From: a virus
DNA: 64,000 nt
IMG/VR virus record: IMGVR_UViG_3300048687_000070
Coordinates: 1-64,000 of that record
Direction: 5' to 3' (one strand)
The notes below the pieces were generated by a model. It did not search any database. It saw only the letters and a program-made list of their open reading frames with translations, and was not told the origin of the DNA. How positions within the stretch are numbered: position 1 is the first letter of the stretch; the number at the start of each line of letters is the position of its first letter. Of this stretch, positions 39,433 through 45,247 are shown in pieces. A program made the translations under genes and the position numbers.

Positions 39433-40026
39433 CTAGGCGCCGGCCACGCTAGTGCTCATGCCAACGATCAGCGCTTTGCCGGTGGAGCGACTCACTAAGC
39501 CTTGGGCGACTAGTAGCTGAAGTCCACGGCGGACGGTGAGTTGACTGACGCCGAACTCGAAGGCCAAGGACACGACTCCAGGAAGCTGCGCCCCCGTGTC
39601 GTAATCTCCGGACGTGATCTGTTGCGAGATCTGCTCGGCGACAAGCTCAGGCATTGAGATCTTCCGCCGCCTGCTCTCCTTGTCCACGGCGAGACCTCGC
39701 AGGAAGAGAGCTTCCTTCGCGGCCTTGGCGCGAGGAGATGCGGCCTGCTTAGGGGGCTGCCAGCCTTGATCCCGATCAGCGACAGTCGGGACGTGTGCCC
39801 GATTGTGGATTGCGCCCTCGGTGCGTATCGCGGCGAGTTCAGCGACTTCCGCCTCCCGTCGAGACTCGAACCACTGGACTCGCTCCCCGCGGACATCTGG
39901 CCACCAGGTCTTGGCGTGTTCCAGGGCGTGCTGCTTCCACCGGCGGTGCGGGTTGCTAGAGATCCCGACGTACAGGAGGCGGTCGTCCGCGTCGTAGAGG
40001 CGGTATAGAGCGGTCCGTTCCGTCAT
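39433..40026 (-). CDS. GIY-YIG nuclease/winged-helix fusion
   Basis: 197 residues. Residues 5-75 are a GIY-YIG-type domain (ALYRLYDADDRLLYVGISSNPHRRWKQHA...VQWFESRREAEVAELAAIR), with the catalytic Tyr pair, Arg and Glu positions present. Residues 120-190 are a GntR winged helix (VAEQISQQITSGDYDTGAQLPGVVSLAFEFGVSQLTVRRGLQLLVAQGLV). This couples a nuclease fold to sequence-specific DNA binding. It overlaps the upstream XRE gene by four bases, so the two are co-expressed. Confidence 0.75.
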   Translation of the reverse strand: MTERTALYRLYDADDRLLYVGISSNPHRRWKQHALEHAKTWWPDVRGERVQWFESRREAEVAELAAIRTEGAIHNRAHVPTVADRDQGWQPPKQAASPRAKAAKEALFLRGLAVDKESRRRKISMPELVAEQISQQITSGDYDTGAQLPGVVSLAFEFGVSQLTVRRGLQLLVAQGLVSRSTGKALIVGMSTSVAGA

Positions 40027-40772
40027 TCTGGCCTCCGGCTATACCGTGCCAGCGCGCCCTGGGTTGTGGACGCTTCCTGAAGTGAGAGCGCCCATGGTCC
40101 GGTGTTGGTGTCCATGTCCTTGCCGAAGCCCACCCACTTGCCGATCATGCGTGTGCCTGTCGGCTCGACGAGCATCTGGATCGCCCCGTGGTAGCGGGCG
40201 CCCCGGTAGTAGCCGTCGGTTGCGGTCTGCTCAACCCAGGTGCCGGTAATGACGCTGCCGTCGACCGTCAGGTCCATGGTCAGCGGGGAGTCCGGGTTCG
40301 TGGACGCGCCAGGGAGGGATCGGACCGTGAGGCGGTTCCCACGCTGGAGCACGAGCACGTAGTGCTGGGCGACGAAGGTCTCGTCGCGCCCACTGGAGTA
40401 GAACTCGTAGCGCGACAGCCAGACACCGTTGTAGCTGCTCCGGGGGGACGCCTGGGGTACCGGGCCCGGGGCCGGCGGGGCGACACCTTCCGGAGATGGC
40501 CGGACGTCGTGACCACCAGAGCCGTCTTCGGAGACGTGAGGGAAGTTGGCCGACGCGGAGAAGCCGAGCTCCTCGACCGCCATTCCGGTTACTGCTTCAA
40601 GGGCGCGAATGTAGGGCGGCTGAGGGCGCCGTGTCTGCCCTGACTCCCATCGTTGGACGAGCCGCTTGTTGGCTGCTGCTGCCCCGTTCTCCTTGAGCGC
40701 GGATGCGAAGCCCTCCTGACTCAGGAGCATGCCCATGCGGACAGCCCGGAGTGTGGCGTTTGGTGTCGTCAT
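40023..40772 (-). CDS. XRE regulator with C-terminal beta domain
   Basis: 249 residues. The HTH spans 8-72 (RMGMLLSQEGFASALKENGAAAANKRLVQRWESGQTRRPQPPYIRALEAVTG). A Pro-rich linker leads to a beta-barrel-like sensor (about 112-235: YNGVWLSRYEFYSSGRDETFVAQHYVLVLQRGNRLTVRSL...MIGKWVGFGKDMD). This design recurs in Streptomyces mobile elements. A -10-like TACCGT lies eight bases before the ATG, so translation is probably leaderless. Confidence 0.75.
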   Translation of the reverse strand: MTTPNATLRAVRMGMLLSQEGFASALKENGAAAANKRLVQRWESGQTRRPQPPYIRALEAVTGMAVEELGFSASANFPHVSEDGSGGHDVRPSPEGVAPPAPGPVPQASPRSSYNGVWLSRYEFYSSGRDETFVAQHYVLVLQRGNRLTVRSLPGASTNPDSPLTMDLTVDGSVITGTWVEQTATDGYYRGARYHGAIQMLVEPTGTRMIGKWVGFGKDMDTNTGPWALSLQEASTTQGALARYSRRPE

Positions 40773-40919
40773 GCAAGTAACGGTAGCCAGCGAAGCTAGG
40801 GAATGACACCGGTTTGACGCCCTAATGACGTCAAAGGGACGTCACGTTTGCCGTCGCGGGAAGCGGAGGTGCGGGGTCACTGTGTGGTCATGACTGATCA
40901 CGGCATGCCCCCGGCTCGG

Positions 40920-41138
40920 CTATTCCTCGGTCCCTGGCGTCTCGCTGGCGCCAGCGGCCAGCACGATCCGCCGCACCTGTTGGCGGGTGTACCCCGTCGC
41001 GTCGCAGATGTCCTTCTGGGTTACGCCGTCGCTGTCGGCGTCCCGAATGGCGACAGCAAGCGCCTGGCGCAGGACTTCAGTCCGCATCTCGGCGTCCCTG
41101 AACTGCTTCGCCACCTGCTCCAGTGATCGCTTGTCCAT
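40920..41138 (-). CDS. Small HTH protein
   Basis: 72 residues from ATG 41138: MDKRSLEQVAKQFRDAEMRTEVLRQALAVAIRDADSDGVTQKDICDATGYTRQQVRRIVLAAG. Helical N-terminus plus a Trp-repressor or sigma-like HTH. Frequent in Streptomyces integrative elements near Spd/Tra modules. The sequence just upstream (CATGCAAGT on the plus strand) is shared with the XRE gene start. Confidence 0.65.
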   Translation of the reverse strand: MDKRSLEQVAKQFRDAEMRTEVLRQALAVAIRDADSDGVTQKDICDATGYTRQQVRRIVLAAGASETPGTEE

Positions 41139-41197
41139 GCAAGTTAGTGTCCCATCCGCTGGCATGTGACATGACGTTACGTGAACAGCTCGAAATT

Positions 41198-41323
41198 GCC
41201 TAGGTCTAACGCTTGACGGAGGGAACATCGTGTTCCTATGGTGGAGCTCGTTGGAAGGCAAGACGCCAACAAAAATGGCCCCGCCCGGTGTTGGAGCACC
41301 GAAGCGAGGCCTAGGTCAGACGC
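41198..41323. repeat. Direct repeat flanking the transfer-module promoter
   Basis: GCCTAGGTCTAACGC (41198-41212) and GCCTAGGTCAGACGC (41309-41323) match at 13 of 15 bases and bracket the promoter and leader of the 41347 operon. Confidence 0.45.
41213..41242 (+). promoter_or_regulatory. Promoter with palindromic spacer for the transfer operon
   Basis: -35 TTGACG (41213-41218), 18-base spacer, -10 TATGGT (41237-41242). The spacer contains the perfect palindrome GGAACA-TCG-TGTTCC (41222-41236). Leader of about 98 bases to the ATG at 41347. Confidence 0.7.
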
Positions 41324-41346
41324 CCTCAGTACAGGGAGACCAACTC

Positions 41347-41790
41347 ATGAGCACAACCGTACAGCCCGCGCCCCTGGCGCTGGAGTCCACTTCCCGTCTC
41401 GTCCCGGCGATGGTTGGCCGGCCGGGCGCCACGCAGACCGTATGGATCACCTGCCCCGCATGGTGCTCCCAGGACCACCTCGCTGACCGTGAGGTCGCGA
41501 TCGAGGACATCGACCACTACTCGACCCCGTCGGGCTGGAGTGTCGGTTCGATCCTCGCCCCTGACGAGGCCGTGCACGACCTGTACGTGCGGGTCCACTC
41601 GGACCCGATGCACGAGCTGCCCGCTCTGCGTGAGGCGCATGTCCTCCTCGGCAACGGCTCGCCGTTCGACTCGTACCTGACGCCGGACATGGCGGAGGCG
41701 ACGGCCGACGAGCTGGTCGCCATGGCCTCCCAGATCCGCCAGGCCGCCACCATCGCCCGCGAGCAGCAGGTCGGGGAGGTGTCGTCATGA
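41347..41790 (+). CDS. DUF6907-like protein
   Basis: 147 residues from ATG 41347 with AGGGAGA upstream. VWITCPAWCSQDHLADREVAIEDIDHYS is the Cys/His motif of Streptomyces DUF6907 proteins, which are common at the start of Spd/Tra modules. ELVAMASQIRQAATIAREQ forms a C-terminal helix. Frames starting further upstream lie in the leader and are not supported. Confidence 0.65.
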   Translation: MSTTVQPAPLALESTSRLVPAMVGRPGATQTVWITCPAWCSQDHLADREVAIEDIDHYSTPSGWSVGSILAPDEAVHDLYVRVHSDPMHELPALREAHVLLGNGSPFDSYLTPDMAEATADELVAMASQIRQAATIAREQQVGEVSS

Positions 41791-42005
41791 CGACCACCCT
41801 GAGCCCCGCCGACGTTGCCGCCCACGAGCTGGCCTCCTATGTCCGTCCCCGCCGGATCCTGCAGCGTTTCCCGGCTGGTGGCCCGCGCGGCTCCTGGCCG
41901 GCGGAGGAGTACGCGAACCAGCGTCGCCTGGAGGGTCAGCCCGCCGAGGTCGTGATGGATCTTCGGTCTGACGCGTTCCTGGTGATCGTCCGGGAGGCGT
42001 CGTGA
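41787..42005 (+). CDS. Small hypothetical protein
   Basis: 72 residues in ATGA overlap: VAAHELASYVRPRRILQRFPAGGPRGSWPAEEYANQRR. Unknown function; part of the transfer operon. Confidence 0.5.
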   Translation: MTTTLSPADVAAHELASYVRPRRILQRFPAGGPRGSWPAEEYANQRRLEGQPAEVVMDLRSDAFLVIVREAS

Positions 42006-42265
42006 GTGGCTCTCGGTTGACGTCCGCGGTGCAGGCGGTGATTGCGGTCGGTCGGGCGATGCGGGCTGCGGATCCGTTGCCGGATGCGTCGCCGTGGCTG
42101 GTGTTTGAGCTGCGGGATCCGGCCGGCGAGCTGCTTTTTGACGGTCATCTGTCGTGGCTGGGTGCGGAGCGGGTGGTGGCGGTGTTGGAGGCGGCTGCGG
42201 CCGTGCAGCACCGTCGGCCGGCCGCTCCGACTCGCCCGCGGTTGCATCTGGTGCGTAACCCCTAG
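42002..42265 (+). CDS. Small hypothetical protein
   Basis: 87 residues from GTG in overlap. Helix-strand-strand-helix pattern with WLVFELRDPAGELLFDGHLSWLGAERVVAVLEAAAAVQ. No family known. Confidence 0.5.
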   Translation: MSGSRLTSAVQAVIAVGRAMRAADPLPDASPWLVFELRDPAGELLFDGHLSWLGAERVVAVLEAAAAVQHRRPAAPTRPRLHLVRNP

Positions 42266-42350
42266 ACCGCCGCGGTCGACGGTCGATCCCCCCATCCCGT
42301 CGGCCGCGGCGCCCACCCACACCCCAACTTCCCGAGAGGGCTTGATCGTG

Positions 42351-42590
42351 ATGTCTCCGTTCCTGTCCGACGCCGATCTGGGCGTCACCGACATCGGCCG
42401 CAAGAAGCGCGCCTCGACGACCGTCGGCGACGTGTCGGACGCCTACGCCGCCCAGCTGATCGACGAGTACCTGGCCGCGCGCGCCGCCCGCAGCTTCGAG
42501 CTCATGGCGTTGATCCGCGACCACGCCGCCGCGATCGACCCGCTCCTCGTCGACGAGCTCGACGGCATCGACTACCCGGCCGCCGCCTGA
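42351..42590 (+). CDS. Small acidic helical protein
   Basis: 79 residues; start at ATG 42351 (GTG 42348 possible). SDAYAAQLIDEYLAARAARSFELMALIRDHAAAIDPLLVDELDG. No motif. The 85 bases before it contain no gene. Confidence 0.5.
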   Translation: MSPFLSDADLGVTDIGRKKRASTTVGDVSDAYAAQLIDEYLAARAARSFELMALIRDHAAAIDPLLVDELDGIDYPAAA

Positions 42591-42733
42591 TGTGGGGCCA
42601 GCTGCTGGTCATCGTCATCGTCGGCGCCCTGTTCCTCGCGACGGGCTGGCTTCGGTGGCGCATCGAGCAGCCGGAGCGGGTCGAGTGTCGTGGCCACGGC
42701 TGCTGCCACACCTGCTGCAAGGGAGCTGCGTGA
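42590..42733 (+). CDS. 47-residue membrane microprotein
   Basis: Membrane helix at about 4-22 (QLLVIVIVGALFLATGWLRW) and a Cys-rich tail, CRGHGCCHTCC. It begins and ends at overlaps with both neighbours, which supports it. Small membrane proteins of this kind are typical of the Spd (spread) functions of Streptomyces plasmids. Confidence 0.6.
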   Translation: MWGQLLVIVIVGALFLATGWLRWRIEQPERVECRGHGCCHTCCKGAA

Positions 42734-43113
42734 TGGCCGCCGTTGACATCACGTCGTTCGGCTACCTGCACGACGGGCCGCCGGCCGCGCACCTGACGGT
42801 CGATCTGCGCCAGCACTTCCGCGACCCGCACGTTAGCCCGGAGCTGCGCCACATGACCGCCGACGACGAGCCGGTCCGTACCGCGGTCCTGAACACGCCC
42901 GGCCTCTCTGCGCTGGTGCAGGCCGTGACCGCGGCGGTCGAGGCGTTCGCGTCCGGCCCGTCCGCCGGTGCCGTCACGGTCGCCGCCGGGTGTGCGGGAG
43001 GCCGGCATCGCGCTCCCACATTTGCCCGCGCTCTTGCCGACCTGCTTTCTGCAGCCGGCCACCAAATCACCGTCCAACACCGCGACATGGACAAGCCCGT
43101 CGTCCAGCGGTGA
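42733..43113 (+). CDS. Stand-alone RapZ C-terminal-domain protein
   Basis: 126 residues: VDITSFGYLHDGPPAAHLTVDLRQHFRDPH, ELRHMTADDEPVRTAVLNTPG and VAAGCAGGRHRAPTFARALADLL...HRDM are the signature blocks of the RapZ C-terminal domain. In enterobacteria this domain binds GlcN6P and small RNA and works with an N-terminal ATPase, which is absent here. The CxGGRHR loop is intact (CAGGRHR), so ligand or RNA binding may be kept. It lies in the transfer operon, with a tRNA-like hairpin immediately after the stop. Confidence 0.8.
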   Translation: MAAVDITSFGYLHDGPPAAHLTVDLRQHFRDPHVSPELRHMTADDEPVRTAVLNTPGLSALVQAVTAAVEAFASGPSAGAVTVAAGCAGGRHRAPTFARALADLLSAAGHQITVQHRDMDKPVVQR

Positions 43114-43120
43114 ACCGGCA

Positions 43121-43162
43121 GCCCCGATGGTCGCAGGCCGGGTTCGACTCCCGGCCGGGGCA
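43121..43162 (+). ncRNA. tRNA-like minihelix (T arm plus acceptor)
   Basis: GCCCCGA (43121-43127), ten-base connector, T-stem CCGGG (43138-43142), loop TTCGACT, CCCGG (43150-43154), then CCGGGGC (43155-43161) and A. Six of seven acceptor pairs form. D and anticodon arms are absent, so it is not a normal tRNA. It could be a tRNA remnant, an old att core from a tRNA-integrating element, or a functional minihelix. Confidence 0.5.
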
Positions 43163-43201
43163 CGCACCACCAACTCGTTCACCGAATCAAAGGAGTACGT
43201 C

Positions 43202-43432
43202 ATGGGCCTGTGGCCGCGCAGCAACCGTTTCGAGGACGCCCGTCAGCAGCCGATCAGCGAGAGCAGCACGCGTGAGGCGGTGTCGAACCTGTCCGCGATG
43301 GCGAAGGCGTCGGAGGCCTCCGGGGACAGCCAGTCGGCGGCGACGGCGCGGGAGGCGTTGGACATGGAGCTGGACACCCTCCACGAGATCAGGAACCTGC
43401 AGGCGCACGGATTCAAGCAGCCGAAGCGCTAA
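43202..43432 (+). CDS. Small transfer-operon protein
   Basis: 76 residues from ATG 43202 with AAAGGAG upstream. Helical: EAVSNLSAMAKASEASGDSQSAATAREALDMELDTLHEIRNLQAHG. It shares the MGL start context and RBS layout with 43576. Unknown function. Confidence 0.5.
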   Translation: MGLWPRSNRFEDARQQPISESSTREAVSNLSAMAKASEASGDSQSAATAREALDMELDTLHEIRNLQAHGFKQPKR

Positions 43433-43442
43433 CCCCCTGGTC

Positions 43443-43486
43443 GCCGCGGGCGGGTGTTCACGGTTCCCCTCCGTCCCGCCCGCGGC
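43443..43486 (+). terminator. Long inverted repeat after 43432
   Basis: Twelve-base perfect arms GCCGCGGGCGGG and CCCGCCCGCGGC with a 20-base loop. Confidence 0.65.
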
Positions 43487-43575
43487 TCCCAGCCTCGGCC
43501 CGAGTTCCCGTCGTATGCCGCAAGGCAGACCGAGGCGCGCACCACCAACCGAACCCAACCCGAGAGGAGCCCTTC

Positions 43576-43725
43576 ATGGGCCTGCGCGACAAGATTTTTG
43601 GCACGCCGGAGCAGCAGGAGCACAACGCCCGCTTCAACAACCGGGACACCGACCCGGACAGCGAGGAGTACCTGGCCTCCCACGACCGGGTCATCGCCGC
43701 GGAGAAGACGGCGAAGAAGGCGTGA
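43576..43725 (+). CDS. 49-residue charged protein
   Basis: MGLRDKIFGTPEQQEHNARF then DTDPDSEEYLASHDRVIAAEKTAKK. GAGAGGAG upstream; stop overlaps the next ATG. Typical of small Spd-region genes. Confidence 0.55.
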   Translation: MGLRDKIFGTPEQQEHNARFNNRDTDPDSEEYLASHDRVIAAEKTAKKA

Positions 43726-43907
43726 TGGCCGCCTACCACTGCAAGCAGGACGAGACGCACGCCGAACTGCACGCCGGCGGGGCGAACCTGCCGTGCACCC
43801 AGTGCAAGGCCCACGCGAACAGCATGCCCATCGCGGGCGGCTGTCTGATCGTGACGCTCGTGTCCACCGCCATTGGCGCACTGCTGTACGGCCGGAAGAA
43901 GACCTGA
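43725..43907 (+). CDS. Small zinc/membrane protein
   Basis: 60 residues. YHCKQDETHAELHAGGANLPCTQCKAH is a metal-binding N-terminus; about 35-55 is a membrane helix (AGGCLIVTLVSTAIGALLYG). Likely a spread-type accessory of the transfer apparatus. Confidence 0.6.
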   Translation: MAAYHCKQDETHAELHAGGANLPCTQCKAHANSMPIAGGCLIVTLVSTAIGALLYGRKKT

Positions 43908-43939
43908 ATCCGAACCAACCGCCTGGAGAGGAGGCCGTC

Positions 43940-44143
43940 ATGCGGCCCCTGAAAGTCCTGCTCGTGACGGCCGTCCTCGCCCTGTTCGGCGCCTGCCCGT
44001 CGCTCGCCACCGCCCTCGGTGACGCGCTCGGCCTCGTGTTCGGCGGCGCCGCACAGATCGTCACCCAGCCCGCGCTGTTGCTCGCCGTGGCCCTCGGTGG
44101 CCTCGTTGCCGTCGTCGCCCGGCGTGGCCGGAGGGCCATCTGA
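43940..44143 (+). CDS. Small two-span membrane protein, Spd-like
   Basis: 67 residues with GAGAGGAGG upstream. Hydrophobic helices at about 5-28 and 43-61, basic C-terminus RRGRRAI. This resembles the small membrane Spd proteins encoded just before traB on Streptomyces plasmids, which help DNA spread through the mycelium. Confidence 0.6.
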   Translation: MRPLKVLLVTAVLALFGACPSLATALGDALGLVFGGAAQIVTQPALLLAVALGGLVAVVARRGRRAI

Positions 44144-44430
44144 TGCCGATCACCCTGCCCGCGTTCCTGACCCGCCATAAGGAGAGCCCGGTGTCCGAGA
44201 CCACCGCCCCTGCCGAGAACGGACCCAATGTCCTGATGCGGTTCCTCACCCTGGGAGGAGCTATCGCGATCGTCACCGGGTCCGGCAGCTACGGGGCCGA
44301 GGACTGCCACTGGAAGTGCCTCGGCTGCGACGACACGGACAACGGCATCCCCCGATGGGGCTGGAACGCGCGGGACGCAGCCAACGCCCACGCGGGGCAG
44401 TGCCGGGCGATGCCGAAGCCGGGGGCGTGA
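44143..44430 (+). CDS. Zinc-motif protein of the transfer operon
   Basis: 95 residues. CHWKCLGCDDTDNG and HAGQC supply four Cys and a His. Stop lies one base before the next GTG. Proteins with this CxxCL(G)C motif occur beside Spd/Tra genes; role unknown. Confidence 0.6.
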   Translation: MPITLPAFLTRHKESPVSETTAPAENGPNVLMRFLTLGGAIAIVTGSGSYGAEDCHWKCLGCDDTDNGIPRWGWNARDAANAHAGQCRAMPKPGA

Positions 44431-44431
44431 C

Positions 44432-45244
44432 GTGAACAGCCCACCTTCCCGCGCCCGGTGGGATCCGCTCGTCGCGGTATCCCTGATCGCCGGTGTCGGC
44501 TTCACTGCGATCGCCGAGTACCAGCTCGCCAGAAAGATCGGCTCCCCGGTACCCGTGGCGGTACTACTGCCCGTGGCATTGGACGTGTACGTGGTCGCCG
44601 CCATCCGCCGCTCTCGCGGCCGGGACATCGCACTCGCACTCCTCCTCATGGGCGTCGCGCAGGTGTCGGCGCACATGCTCGAAGCCGGCGTCGTCGAGAT
44701 TTCAGTACCGCTCGTCGCGGCCGTCTCCGTCCTGGTACCGCTCGTCATCTGGCGGGTGCACGCGCTGGCGGTACTGCCGAAGAAGCAGCCCGCCGGTACC
44801 GGTACCGCCCCGGCCGTGAGCGAGCCGGTTCCGGACGCCACCGTCGAGCGAGTACCGGCATCCGCGCCCGCCCCGGTACCGCCTGCGGTACCGGTACCGC
44901 CCGCGAGCCGCCCGGAACTCGAGGCCGTACCGGAAGCAGTACCGGCCCCGGTACCGGTACGGCCGCGCCGCCCGAACAGCCAGAAGACGCCGCGCAGTAC
45001 CGCCCCGAAGTCCCGGCAGAAGAAGACCGGTACCGGCTCGTTCGACGACCACGTCCGCACCGCCATCGGCTGGCTCGGCGACGAACCGGACCTGTCCGGT
45101 ACCGCCATCGGCGAGCGGCTCGGTACCGGCGACTCCTACGGCCGCCGCGTGCGCCGCGAAGCCCTCGCGAAGGCCGGTACCGAACCGGCTCCTGGCCCCG
45201 AGCACCGGGACCACAACACCGACCAAATCCTCACCGGAAGCTGA
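44432..45244 (+). CDS. SpdB/DUF2637-like membrane protein
   Basis: 270 residues from GTG. Four hydrophobic helices in the first 115 residues (LVAVSLIAGVGFTAIAEYQLARKIG, VAVLLPVALDVYVVAAI, IALALLLMGVAQVSAHML, VPLVAAVSVLVPLVIW) match the DUF2637/SpdB2 type. A Pro/Val/Ala-rich linker (about 118-205) and a C-terminal HTH-like region follow (SFDDHVRTAIGWLGDEPDLSGTAIGERLGTGDSYGRRVRREAL). SpdB proteins cooperate with TraB in intramycelial spread. The gene has a remarkable density of GGTACC sites. Confidence 0.75.
   Translation: MNSPPSRARWDPLVAVSLIAGVGFTAIAEYQLARKIGSPVPVAVLLPVALDVYVVAAIRRSRGRDIALALLLMGVAQVSAHMLEAGVVEISVPLVAAVSVLVPLVIWRVHALAVLPKKQPAGTGTAPAVSEPVPDATVERVPASAPAPVPPAVPVPPASRPELEAVPEAVPAPVPVRPRRPNSQKTPRSTAPKSRQKKTGTGSFDDHVRTAIGWLGDEPDLSGTAIGERLGTGDSYGRRVRREALAKAGTEPAPGPEHRDHNTDQILTGS
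44548..45181 (+). repeat. Cluster of GGTACC palindromes inside the SpdB-like gene
   Basis: Twelve exact GGTACC hexamers begin at 44548, 44734, 44794, 44800, 44875, 44886, 44892, 44949, 45029, 45098, 45122 and 45176; five more GTACC with another first base lie between them. They encode Val-Pro in one frame and Gly-Thr in another, so the repeat is at DNA level. Candidate recognition sites for the adjacent TraB-like translocase. Confidence 0.65.
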
Positions 45245-45247
45245 CCC

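Noticed and set aside
43095-43162. Full-length tRNA ending at the T arm
   Set aside because: No D stem or anticodon stem can be formed in a 68-76-nt window and acceptor pairing drops to four pairs; only the minihelix is supported.
43429-45108. Leftward open frame of 559 codons
   Set aside because: Low-complexity shadow opposite the SpdB-like gene and its neighbours.
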